From JADZAI01 sp046348585 (GTDB lineage Bacteria; Pseudomonadota; Alphaproteobacteria; Micropepsales; Micropepsaceae), in NCBI GenBank assembly GCA_046348585.1, contig JAXMDZ010000012.1, positions 24,933 to 88,932 of the forward strand: a DNA stretch of 64,000 nucleotides. The letters run 5' to 3'. Below the pieces are notes generated by a model, which was given only the letters and a program-made list of their open reading frames with translations, was not told the DNA's origin and searched no databases. Within the stretch, counting starts at the first letter, position 1. Each line of letters starts with the position of its first letter. Made by a program: the position numbers and the translations under genes. Shown here piece after piece: positions 24,215 through 31,640 of the stretch.

Positions 24215-25003
24215 ATGCGGCTGGACGGCAAGGTGGCGATCGTCACCGGATCGGCGACGGGAATCGGCGCGGCGGTCGCCGAGAAGCTGGCGGCGCGCGG
24301 CGCCAGCGTCATCATCAACTACACCAAGAGCCGGGCCGAGGCCGAAGCGACCCAGGAGGCCGTGCAGAAGATCGGCGCCCAGTCGCGCATCGTCCAGGCC
24401 GACGTCTCCAGGGACGAGGATTGCCGCCGCCTGGCGCGCGAAACGCTCGACGCCTTCGGCCGCATCGACATCCTCGTCAACAATGCCGGCACGACCAAGA
24501 TCGTCGATCACGCCGACCTCGAAGGCCTGACCGCCGAGGACTGGCACTGGATCTACGGCGTCAACGTCGTCGGCGCGTTCCAGATGATCCGCGCCTGCGC
24601 CCCGGCGATGAAGGCGCAAGGCTATGGCGCGGTGGTGAACGTCTCCTCGATCGCCGGGGTCGCGGGGATCGGCTCCTCGGTCGCCTACGCCGCCTCGAAG
24701 GGCGCGATGAACACCATGACCATCGACCTCGCCCGCGCCCTCGCGCCCGAGATCCGCGTCAACGCCGTCTGCCCCGGCTTCGTCGGCACGCGCTGGTTCA
24801 AGGACGCGCTCGGCCAGGACGTGCACGACAAGATGGTCGCCGTGCAGCAGAAGATCACCCCGCTGCGCCGCGCCGGGATGCCCGACGATGTCGCCGACGC
24901 GGTCGTCTTCTTCTGCGCCGAGGGGGCGCAGCACATCACCGGCGAGTTCCTGATGACCGACGCCGGCCTGCACCTTTCGCTGACTCCGCTGAGCCAGCGC
25001 TGA
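24215..25003 (+). CDS. Short-chain dehydrogenase/reductase
   Basis: A 262-residue SDR oxidoreductase. The NAD(P)-binding motif TGSATGIG lies near residues 11-18 and NNAGTTK at about 90. The catalytic set is Ser in VVNVSSIAGVAG, then Tyr and Lys in SSVAYAASKGAMN. The C-terminal stretch ITGEFLMTDAGLHL is typical of the classical type. Conserved residues suggest an active enzyme, but its substrate is unknown (FabG-like ketoacyl or sugar/alcohol reductases share these motifs). AGGGAGTGCGACCC precedes the ATG. It is followed by the region controlling the first porin gene. Confidence 0.9.
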   Translation: MRLDGKVAIVTGSATGIGAAVAEKLAARGASVIINYTKSRAEAEATQEAVQKIGAQSRIVQADVSRDEDCRRLARETLDAFGRIDILVNNAGTTKIVDHADLEGLTAEDWHWIYGVNVVGAFQMIRACAPAMKAQGYGAVVNVSSIAGVAGIGSSVAYAASKGAMNTMTIDLARALAPEIRVNAVCPGFVGTRWFKDALGQDVHDKMVAVQQKITPLRRAGMPDDVADAVVFFCAEGAQHITGEFLMTDAGLHLSLTPLSQR

Positions 25004-25060
25004 TCACCGACTGCCCAACAATTAGGCAAAGACACAATTTGTCTGATATTTGGGCATAAC

Positions 25061-25078
25061 TGTCACTGAAAGGACACA
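25061..25078 (+). promoter_or_regulatory. Shared promoter block of porin gene 1 (TGTSACKGAAASGACACA)
   Basis: TGTCACTGAAAGGACACA lies 192 bp before the porin ATG. A block identical at 15 of 18 positions lies 195 bp before the paralogous porin gene. CTGTCAC-TGAA-AGGACAC also has the 11-bp direct-repeat look of a loose Pho box. The binder is unknown. Confidence 0.5.
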
Positions 25079-25252
25079 TTTTTCCGCATCGCAGCAATTG
25101 TGTTTTCCTGAAATCCGCCAAAACTCGACGGGCTGACACTGCAGTGCAGCGCGGCCTTGGGTGCGGTAGCGAAATCCTCGCAAGCCTCCGAGGGCAGCGT
25201 CTTCAGGAAGCCGGCGGCCCGAAACGGCGTCGGGAACAACAGAGGTGATGCG

Positions 25253-25930
25253 ATGAAGAAGATCCTTTTGTCGGCTGCCGGCGCTGCGGCGCTGCTGATG
25301 GGAACCGCCGCGGCGGAAGACCCCTGGACGATCTCCGGATCGATCGCGGCGACCAGCAACTATGTGTGGCGCGGCATTACGCAGACCCTGGACGACCCGG
25401 CGGTGCAGGCCGGCGTCACCTTCGCCCATGAGAGCGGCTTCTATGCCGGCTTCTGGGGCTCCAACATCAATTTCGGCGACGCCGAAGCCGATCTGGAGAT
25501 GGACCTGTTCCTGGGCTACGGCGGCTCGATCACCGAGGGCCTGACCTACGACCTCAACTACACCTACTACGCCTATCCCGGCACGCCCGGCTCGTGGAAC
25601 TACGACTTCATGGAGTTCGCCGCGAGCCTCAAATACAGCTTCGACGCCGGTTCGGTCGGCGCCAAGGCCGCCTACTCGCCGGCCTTCTTCGGCGACACGG
25701 GCGACGCCTTCTACCTGGGCGGCAACGTGACCTTCGCGCTGGTCGACTGGCTGTCCGTCAGCGGCAATGTCGGCAAGCAGTGGCTGGACGACGACACGCT
25801 CAACTACGTCCACTACGATTTCGGCCTGACCGCGACGGTCGAGAACGTCTCGTTCGACCTGCGCTGGATCGCCACCGATATCGACGGCGACGACGACGAA
25901 GTGGTCGGCACGATCTCCTTCGCGTTCTGA
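25253..25930 (+). CDS. TorF-family putative outer membrane porin (copy 1)
   Basis: A 225-residue outer membrane beta-barrel of the TorF/TIGR02001 type. A signal peptide (MKKILLSAAGAAALLMGTAAA) is followed by alternating strands such as SNYVWRGITQTLDDPAVQAG, FAHESGFYAGFWGSNINFG and the C-terminal VVGTISFAF ending in Phe, which is the outer-membrane assembly signature. The ATG at 25253 fits GAGGTGATGCG upstream; the longer frame has no signal. A second, similar gene follows after 303 bp, with HESGFYAG, YYAYP and FFGDTG blocks conserved. The solute carried is unknown. Confidence 0.88.
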   Translation: MKKILLSAAGAAALLMGTAAAEDPWTISGSIAATSNYVWRGITQTLDDPAVQAGVTFAHESGFYAGFWGSNINFGDAEADLEMDLFLGYGGSITEGLTYDLNYTYYAYPGTPGSWNYDFMEFAASLKYSFDAGSVGAKAAYSPAFFGDTGDAFYLGGNVTFALVDWLSVSGNVGKQWLDDDTLNYVHYDFGLTATVENVSFDLRWIATDIDGDDDEVVGTISFAF

Positions 25931-25963
25931 TCGGGGGGCTCCCCATTCACCCTGGGGGGCGCG

Positions 25964-25987
25964 CGGCCCGGACTTCGGTCCGGGCCG
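25964..25987. terminator. Hairpin terminator after porin 1
   Basis: A 10-bp perfect stem (CGGCCCGGAC) closed by a stable TTCG tetraloop, 34 nt past the stop. The following sequence (TGTCCGTTTG) is only modestly T-rich, so termination may be partial. Confidence 0.65.
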
Positions 25988-26038
25988 TGTCCGTTTGTGA
26001 GGCATTGACGCAACGGCGACCTGCTCAAGGCCGCCCGA

Positions 26039-26056
26039 TGTGACGGAAACGACACA
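26039..26056 (+). promoter_or_regulatory. Shared promoter block of porin gene 2 (TGTSACKGAAASGACACA)
   Basis: TGTGACGGAAACGACACA, 195 bp before the second porin ATG, matches the block before porin 1 at 15 of 18 bases while the flanking DNA is not conserved. This indicates selection on the block or a relatively recent joint duplication. Confidence 0.5.
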
Positions 26057-26233
26057 GTCTTTACGCCGGTTCCGTTTGATTTCCGCGGGAAAAGACCGGA
26101 ACACTCCCTGTGCTGAAATTGCCGCCTGACGGGGCGCGAGATTCGTAAGGCTCGATTAACCGTCTTGGCGTTTCTGGGCATGTGGCTGTCCGCGACCTGC
26201 CGGCGCGGCGGCATGAAAAACAGGAGTGAAACG

Positions 26234-26947
26234 ATGAAGCGCCTTCTCTTGTCGGCTGCCTGCGCGGCCTCTCTGACCGCCGGCGTCGCCGCCGCCGAGT
26301 CGCCGTGGTCGATCGCCGGTTCGTTCGGCATCGTCAGCGACTACATCTTCCGCGGCCAGACCCAGACCAACCACGACGCGGCCCTGCAGGCCGGCGTCAC
26401 CGTCAGCCACGAGAGCGGCTTCTACGCCGGCCTCTGGGGCTCGAACGTCGATTTCGGCAACGACACCGATTTCGAGCTCGACATCCTGGGCGGCTACACG
26501 GGTTCGCTCAACGACAACACGACCTTCGACGTGGGCGTCGCCTACTACGCCTACCCGAACGCGCCGGACGGCACCGACTACGACTACCTGGAGCTGCTGG
26601 CGACCGTCACCTATTCGATGGACGCCTTCTCGATCTACGGGAAGATGGCCTACTCGCCGCAGTTCTTCGGCGACACCGGCACGGCCTTCTGGCTCGGCTC
26701 GGGCGTCGGCTACCAGATCTCGGAAGACTTCAAGGCGACCGCGAACATCGGTTACCAGTGGATCGAGGACAACGCCTTCGCCGGCATCGACGACTACTTC
26801 CACTACGACCTCGGCGTCACGGCGACCTACGGCATCCTGTCGATCGACCTGCGCTATTTCGGCACCGACGTGGACGAGCTCGCCTGCTATGGCGGCACGG
26901 ACCTCTGCGACGAGCGTTTCGTCGGTTCGGCGATCCTGAACTTCTGA
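26234..26947 (+). CDS. TorF-family putative outer membrane porin (copy 2)
   Basis: A 237-residue paralogue of the preceding porin gene. It has a signal peptide (MKRLLLSAACAASLTAGVAAA), the strand block FRGQTQTNHDAALQAGV, then HESGFYAGLWGSNVDFG, YYAYPNAPDGTDY and AYSPQFFGDTGTAFWLG. It ends in FVGSAILNF, with the terminal Phe expected of outer membrane barrels. CAGGAG lies 8 nt before the ATG; upstream codons of the open frame lack a signal sequence. An insertion, CYGGTDLCDERF, near the C-terminus contains two Cys and is absent from copy 1. The pair may be differentially expressed isoforms. Confidence 0.88.
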   Translation: MKRLLLSAACAASLTAGVAAAESPWSIAGSFGIVSDYIFRGQTQTNHDAALQAGVTVSHESGFYAGLWGSNVDFGNDTDFELDILGGYTGSLNDNTTFDVGVAYYAYPNAPDGTDYDYLELLATVTYSMDAFSIYGKMAYSPQFFGDTGTAFWLGSGVGYQISEDFKATANIGYQWIEDNAFAGIDDYFHYDLGVTATYGILSIDLRYFGTDVDELACYGGTDLCDERFVGSAILNF

Positions 26948-26971
26948 TCCGCCTCATCGCGGAAATGCGGC

Positions 26972-26995
26972 AAGGCCCGGCGCAAGCCGGGCCTT
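26972..26995. terminator. Bidirectional hairpin between porin 2 and the FAD oxidoreductase gene
   Basis: A perfect 10-bp stem (AAGGCCCGGC) with a GCAA tetraloop lies in the 67-bp gap between convergent genes. On the plus strand CGTCGTTT follows. It can serve both genes. Confidence 0.7.
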
Positions 26996-27014
26996 CGTCG
27001 TTTGGGCCTTGCCC

Positions 27015-28274
27015 CTAAAGCCGGTCCTTCAGCGCATACCAGGCCATGCCGAGCGCGAGCAGCGGCGCGCGCAACATCCGCCCTCCGGGGAACGAGCGGT
27101 GCTTCACCCGCGCGAAGACGTCGAAGCGCTCCAGCGTGCCCCGCGCCGCCTCGGCCAGAAGCTGCCCCGCCAGCGTCGCGGTCGCCACGCCCTGCCCCGA
27201 GAAGCCGTGCGCGAAAAGGACATCCGGCCCGCTCCAGCCGAAATGCGGCATGCGCGAGATCGTGACGCCGACCGGCCCGCCCCAGGCATAGTCGATGGCG
27301 ACATCCTTCAGCTGCGGAAAGACCCGGTGGATCGGCCGCGCGGTGAAGGCCTTGAGGTCGCGCGGATAGCGCGCCGTGTAGGTCTCGCCGCCGCCGAACA
27401 ACAGCCGGTGGTCGGCAGTGACGCGGTAATAGTCGACCGCGAACTTGGTGTCGGCGACCGCCGCGCCCGAGGGGATCAGCGCCCGCGCCGCCGCCTCGCC
27501 CAGCGGCGCGGTCACCCCGATGAAGGAATTGATCGGCAGCGCCTTGGCCCCCGCCGCACGGTCGAGATCGCCGAGCCAGGTGTCGCAGGCGAGAACGACA
27601 TGGCGCGCCGTCACCGTTCCCGCCGCCGTGCGCACGCTTACCCGCCCCGGCGCGCGCTCCACCGCGACGGCCCGCGTCGCCTCGTGGATCGTCGCCCCCG
27701 CCCGCTCGGCCGCCGCGGCGAGGCCGCGCGCATAGTTCAGCGCATGAAGATGGCCGCCGCCCGGATCGAAGATCGCGCCGTGATAGCGCGTCGTGGCGAT
27801 CCAGCGCGCCGTCTCGGCCTTGTCCAGCCAGGTCGTCTCGTAGCCATAGGCGTCGCGCATGTGCTCGACATGGGCCTTCAGCGCCGGGGCGTCGCGCGGC
27901 TTCCAGGCGGCATGGATGAGGCCGTCCTTGAGGTCGCAGCCGATGGCGTGTTCGGCGACGAGACGGCGCACCAGTCCCTTCGCCTCTTCGGCCAGCGTCC
28001 AGAACCGCCCCGCCTCCGCCCGGCCGAAGCGCTGCTCCAGCCAGTCCTGATCCTGGCGCTGGCCGGAATGGATCTGCCCGCCATTGCGGCCTGAGGCCCC
28101 CGCCCCGACGCCGGAGGCTTCCAGCAGAACGGTCGTGAGGCCCGCCTGCGCCGCATGAAGCGCGGCGGAGAGTCCGGCATAGCCGCCGCCGACGACGCAG
28201 ATATCGGCGGCCGCGTCGCCCATGAGGGGCGGCCTTTGGGGAGCGGAATGGGCAGTCGCTTCGTACCAGGTCAT
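27015..28274 (-). CDS. FAD-dependent oxidoreductase (DAO/PuuB-like)
   Basis: A 419-residue FAD enzyme of the D-amino-acid oxidase superfamily. The dinucleotide-binding motif is ICVVGGGYAGLSAALHAA, near residue 25, and GASGRNGGQIHSGQRQDQ matches gamma-glutamylputrescine oxidase-type enzymes (PuuB). The C-terminal SGQGVATATLAGQLLAE is the second FAD-contact region. Start: ATG (MTWYEATAHS) is favoured; a GTG three codons earlier is possible. Relatives oxidise gamma-glutamylputrescine, glycine or other secondary amines, so the substrate is open. The omega-aminotransferase gene lies 2 kb away, compatible with amine catabolism. It diverges from the small DUF3126 gene. Confidence 0.82.
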   Translation of the reverse strand: MTWYEATAHSAPQRPPLMGDAAADICVVGGGYAGLSAALHAAQAGLTTVLLEASGVGAGASGRNGGQIHSGQRQDQDWLEQRFGRAEAGRFWTLAEEAKGLVRRLVAEHAIGCDLKDGLIHAAWKPRDAPALKAHVEHMRDAYGYETTWLDKAETARWIATTRYHGAIFDPGGGHLHALNYARGLAAAAERAGATIHEATRAVAVERAPGRVSVRTAAGTVTARHVVLACDTWLGDLDRAAGAKALPINSFIGVTAPLGEAAARALIPSGAAVADTKFAVDYYRVTADHRLLFGGGETYTARYPRDLKAFTARPIHRVFPQLKDVAIDYAWGGPVGVTISRMPHFGWSGPDVLFAHGFSGQGVATATLAGQLLAEAARGTLERFDVFARVKHRSFPGGRMLRAPLLALGMAWYALKDRL

Positions 28275-28371
28275 GGACGCCACTCTTGACCGGAACCCCG
28301 GCGCGCTTCAAATGCCCCGGCAATCCAAGGTCCGCAACGGGCCGCCCCCGGAACGACAAGGAAACAAGGCG

Positions 28372-28590
28372 ATGGACCGCAAGGACATGATGCGCGTGGA
28401 GACCTATCTGCGCGACACGTTCCGCAACGAGGCGATCAATCTGCGCCCGCGCGCCAATCTGAAGGACTCGGTCGAGGTCTATCTCGGCTCCGACTTCCTC
28501 GGCGTCGTCTCGGAGGACATCGAGGACGGCGAGACCTCGTACCAGTTCAACATGGCGATCCTCGACATCGACCTGCCGGAAAAGAAATAG
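28372..28590 (+). CDS. DUF3126 family small protein
   Basis: A 72-residue cytoplasmic protein of the alphaproteobacterial DUF3126 family. It starts with MDRKDMMRVETYLRDTF, followed by INLRPRANLKDSVEVYLG, VSEDIEDGETSYQFNMAIL and the acidic end DIDLPEKK. These are the family's conserved segments and the length is usual. The ATG follows an AAGGAAACAAGGCG segment. No enzymatic motif is visible and its role is unknown. It is convergent with the membrane protein gene that follows. Confidence 0.83.
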   Translation: MDRKDMMRVETYLRDTFRNEAINLRPRANLKDSVEVYLGSDFLGVVSEDIEDGETSYQFNMAILDIDLPEKK

Positions 28591-28605
28591 GCCGGCAGCC
28601 GCGCC

Positions 28606-29340
28606 TCAGCCCGGCGGCGCTTCCAGCCGGGCGAGCAGTTCCTTCACCGCGTCGTCGATCTCCTTCCAGTCGCGCAGCCGTCCGCCGCGGAAGCTGTAGA
28701 TCGCCGTCAGCCCCTCGCCCCACGCCATCTCGCGCATACAGAGCCCGCCGATGTCGTGGTCCTTGTCGTCGGGCGAACAGATCACCACCGCGAACTCGCC
28801 GCCGTCCAGTTCGCGCGTGAAGACGTGCTGGGCGGCATAGCCGGAGGTCTCGGCCATCTGAAAGACGGTGAGGCCGAAATACTCGTAAGGCGGCTTCAGC
28901 GGATCGGCGTTGCGCTGGTAGATGCGCTCGAAGCGCTCGCGCTCGGAGAGGTCGGGCGCGCCGGCCTTGAGGATCAGCGCGACCACCGGCGAATGGCGCG
29001 AGACGTCGCGCTGGCCTTCGGCGTCGGCCTCGCTGTAGCCGTGCATGTCGGGCAGGAAGGCCTCCAGCTCGATCTCCGACGCGGCGCCGGCCCGGCGCTG
29101 GGCCGGCAGGCGGATATAGTTGCCCGGAATGGCGAAGCGCCGCGCCCCCAGCGTCACCGCGATCGGGGCCTGTTCGCTGGTCGGCCGCACCGCCGCGCCG
29201 GTCAGTTCGTCGAGGCCGGGGCCGACATAGAGATAGAGGATCACCGCCCCGATCGCCGCCGTGATGGCCAGGAGGATCAGAGGATAGAGCCAGCCCGGCC
29301 GTTCTTCAGGTTCGTTGGCGGCGCGGCGATCGTCCGTCAT
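28606..29340 (-). CDS. Single-pass membrane hypothetical protein
   Basis: A 244-residue protein with a polar N-terminus, one membrane helix (WLYPLILLAITAAIGAVILY, residues about 17-37), and a large periplasmic domain. The domain contains FAIPGNYIRLPAQRRAGAAS, ALILKAGAPDLSERERFERIY, EYFGLTVFQMAETSGY and CSPDDKDHDIGGLCMREMAW. The paired cysteines could form a disulfide. It resembles no family I can name. The C-terminal ends in a short amphipathic helix (KEIDDAVKELLARLEAPPG). It is divergent from the small secreted protein gene that follows. Confidence 0.62.
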   Translation of the reverse strand: MTDDRRAANEPEERPGWLYPLILLAITAAIGAVILYLYVGPGLDELTGAAVRPTSEQAPIAVTLGARRFAIPGNYIRLPAQRRAGAASEIELEAFLPDMHGYSEADAEGQRDVSRHSPVVALILKAGAPDLSERERFERIYQRNADPLKPPYEYFGLTVFQMAETSGYAAQHVFTRELDGGEFAVVICSPDDKDHDIGGLCMREMAWGEGLTAIYSFRGGRLRDWKEIDDAVKELLARLEAPPG

Positions 29341-29441
29341 GGGTCGTCGGGGTCCCTGGCGCGTTTCAAACCGGGACGCGGCCGGTGGTCCCCGCCTTGC
29401 ACCGCCCGCGCCGGAACGCCTTTTGCCCCAAGGAGACGGCC

Positions 29442-29729
29442 ATGCGCAAATCCGCCGCCCTGACCGCCGTGCTGGTGCTGACCGTGCCGACGGTCTTCGC
29501 CGCCGTCGACAAGTCCGGCGGGCAGCCCTCGGTCAATCCCTGCGACGTCCGCGCCGACGCCTGCGGCGGGGCCGCCCCCAGGACCGAAGAGGAATTGCAG
29601 GGGATGTCCGAGCCGATGGTCATCTTCCTCGACGCGGAGGGCAACACGCTGGTCCGCATGCCGCTCTCCAAGTTCCGCAAGGCCGAGCCCGACGCCAAGC
29701 TGCCGCCCGGTCTGGAATCGCTGCGCTGA
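29442..29729 (+). CDS. Small secreted hypothetical protein
   Basis: A 95-residue protein with an N-terminal signal peptide (MRKSAALTAVLVLTVPTVFA), with AAGGAGACGGCC upstream fixing the start. The mature part has two cysteines (NPCDVRADACGG), then EELQGMSEPMVIFLDAEGNT and LVRMPLSKFRKAEPDAKLPP. A short beta-hairpin with a disulfide seems likely. No family recognised. The next gene begins 85 bp later. Confidence 0.6.
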   Translation: MRKSAALTAVLVLTVPTVFAAVDKSGGQPSVNPCDVRADACGGAAPRTEEELQGMSEPMVIFLDAEGNTLVRMPLSKFRKAEPDAKLPPGLESLR

Positions 29730-29814
29730 GGGGTTTGTGCCGTTTCGGCACGCGCCCGCCCGGCGCGGGGCGTGCATCGAACGGCCCTGAAGGCACAAGC
29801 GCGGGTGGGGACGG

Positions 29815-30132
29815 ATGCGCGAGGCACTGCTGTTTCTGATGCTGATCGCCACCGGCTTCGTGGCGTCCGGCCTGATCGCCAGCCTCTACATGCTGCTGAG
29901 CGGCCAGCGCGAATATTCGCCCAAGGCCGAAACCGACGCCGGACGGCTGGCGGCGGTCGGCCTCACCATCTTCACCGGCCCCTCGGTGCTGGCGCTCGGG
30001 GCCTTCCGCCGGCAGGACGAACCGCCGCCGCCCGGCTACCGCGTCGTCATCCTGATGCTGGTGGCGCTGTGGAGCTATGTGCTCGGCCTGCTCGTCGTCT
30101 CCATCGCGCTGAAGCTGCCCTCGCCGTTCTGA
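29815..30132 (+). CDS. Small membrane protein, three helices
   Basis: A 105-residue inner-membrane protein. Hydrophobic segments are ALLFLMLIATGFVASGLIAS, AVGLTIFTGPSVLALGAF and VVILMLVALWSYVLGLLVVS. The topology 'IATGFxxSGLIASxYxL' resembles short alphaproteobacterial DUF proteins (possibly DUF6949-like), but I cannot confirm that. A 7-bp hairpin (AGCGCCC-CTGTC-GGGCGCT) begins at the stop codon and could end the transcript. Confidence 0.6.
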   Translation: MREALLFLMLIATGFVASGLIASLYMLLSGQREYSPKAETDAGRLAAVGLTIFTGPSVLALGAFRRQDEPPPPGYRVVILMLVALWSYVLGLLVVSIALKLPSPF

Positions 30133-30225
30133 GCGCCCCTGTCGGGCGCTGCGCGGGCGCGCTATGCTGCGCCGCGAGAGGCCGCCCGTTCATGGGTGCG
30201 CGGCCCGAGGCGGAGACGAGACGAC

Positions 30226-31545
30226 ATGACGGCGCTGACCACCAACCAGCTTGAAGCGTTCTGGCTGCCCTTCACGCCGAACAGCGAGTTCAAGCGCCGC
30301 CCCCGCATCGTCTCGCGCGCCGAGGGCATGTACTATTTCGATCAGGACGGCCGGCGCATTCTCGACTCGGCCGCCGGGCTGTGGTGCGCCAATGCCGGCC
30401 ATTGCCGCGCCCCCATCGTGAAGGCGATCCAGGACGCCGCCGCGACGCTCGACTTCGCGCCGTCCTTCCAGTTCGGCCACCCCAAGGCGTTCGAGGCGGC
30501 GGCCAAGATCGCGGCGCTCGCGCCCGGCGATCTCAACCACGTCTTCTTCACGAACTCAGGCTCGGAATCGACCGACACGGCGGTCAAGATCGCCGTCGCC
30601 TGGCACCGGGCGCGCGGCGAGGGCACGCGCACCCGCATCATCGGCCGCGAGCGCGCCTATCACGGCGTCGGCATGGCCGGCATTTCGGCCGGCGGCATGG
30701 TCAACAACAAGCGCTGGTTCAACGCCCTCGCCTTCCAGGCCGACCACCTGCCCGCCACCTATAATCGCGCCGAGCAGGCCTTCACCAATGGCCAGCCCGA
30801 ATGGGGCGCGCATCTGGCGGACGAACTGGAGAAGCTGGTCGCCCTGCACGACGCCTCGACCATCGCCGCGGTCATCGTCGAGCCGATGGCGGGTTCGACC
30901 GGCGTGCTGCCGCCGCCCAAGGGCTATCTCGACCGCCTGCGCGCCATCACGAAGAAGCACGGCATCCTGCTGATCTTCGACGAGGTCATCACCGGCTTCG
31001 GCCGTCTCGGCGCCGCCTTCGCGGCCGAGCGTTTCGGCGTGACGCCCGACATGATCACCTTCGCCAAGGGCGTGACCTCGGGCGCGGTGCCGATGGGCGG
31101 CGTCGTCATCGACAAGAAGATCTACGAGCAGTTCATGACCGGCCCGGACCATGCGATCGACATGTTCCACGGCTACACTTACTCGGGCCATCCGCTCGCC
31201 GCCGCCGCCGCCTGCGCCACCATCGACCTCTACCGCGACGAGGGCCTGTTCCAGCGCGCGGCCGAGCTTGAGCCCTATTTCGGCGCGGCGGTGCACAGCC
31301 TCAAGGGCGTGCGCCACGTCGCCGACATCCGCAATGTCGGCCTCGCGGCGGCGATCGACCTCGACCCCATCGAGGGCGCGCCGGGCAAGCGCGGTTTCGA
31401 GACGATGAAGACCATGTTCTTCGACAAGGACGTGATGTTCCGCGTCTCGGGCGACACGCTCGCCTTCTCGCCGCCGCTGATCGCCGAAAAGAGCCATGTC
31501 GACGAGATGTTCGGCCGCCTCGCCGAGGCCCTCGCTGCGGCATGA
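30226..31545 (+). CDS. Class III aminotransferase, omega-amino acid:pyruvate type
   Basis: A 439-residue PLP enzyme of the beta-alanine/omega-amino acid:pyruvate transaminase group. The start MTALTTNQLEAFWLPFTPNS and the stretch EGMYYFDQDGRRILDSAAGLW are diagnostic. NSGSESTDTAVKIAVAWH binds the PLP phosphate, IFDEVITGFGRLG contains the Asp that salt-bridges the pyridine N, and MITFAKGVTSGAVPMGG carries the Schiff-base Lys. It typically transfers the amino group of beta-alanine or another omega-amine to pyruvate, giving L-alanine and an aldehyde. Alanine dehydrogenase lies immediately downstream, likely regenerating pyruvate. Confidence 0.9.
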   Translation: MTALTTNQLEAFWLPFTPNSEFKRRPRIVSRAEGMYYFDQDGRRILDSAAGLWCANAGHCRAPIVKAIQDAAATLDFAPSFQFGHPKAFEAAAKIAALAPGDLNHVFFTNSGSESTDTAVKIAVAWHRARGEGTRTRIIGRERAYHGVGMAGISAGGMVNNKRWFNALAFQADHLPATYNRAEQAFTNGQPEWGAHLADELEKLVALHDASTIAAVIVEPMAGSTGVLPPPKGYLDRLRAITKKHGILLIFDEVITGFGRLGAAFAAERFGVTPDMITFAKGVTSGAVPMGGVVIDKKIYEQFMTGPDHAIDMFHGYTYSGHPLAAAAACATIDLYRDEGLFQRAAELEPYFGAAVHSLKGVRHVADIRNVGLAAAIDLDPIEGAPGKRGFETMKTMFFDKDVMFRVSGDTLAFSPPLIAEKSHVDEMFGRLAEALAAA

Positions 31546-31563
31546 CGCCCGGCCGCCGGGCGT
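31545..31563 (+). terminator. Hairpin after the omega-aminotransferase
   Basis: An 8-bp stem (ACGCCCGG) with a 3-nt loop sits right after the stop codon, but no T tract follows. It could reduce read-through into the alanine dehydrogenase gene, which has its own upstream 95 bp. Confidence 0.4.
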
Positions 31564-31640
31564 GGGAATCGGCCGCGCCCGCATGCTAGGTTGAGCCCAA
31601 ACGCGGCGCGCCCGCGGCGCGCCCTCTTCAGGAGTTTTCC

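Larger units (their letters stand above)
25931..26233. other. Intergenic region between the two porin genes
   Basis: 303 bp. It contains a terminator hairpin for the first porin, the shared 18-bp block at 26039-26056, and a single CtrA half-site-like GATTAACC near 26155. The latter has no partner at the proper spacing. CAGGAGTGAAACG is the Shine-Dalgarno of the second porin. No gene is seen. Confidence 0.5.

Noticed and set aside
26150..26160. GATTAACC as a CtrA half-site near porin 2
   Set aside because: Only one half-site; no second TTAA at 7-bp spacing.
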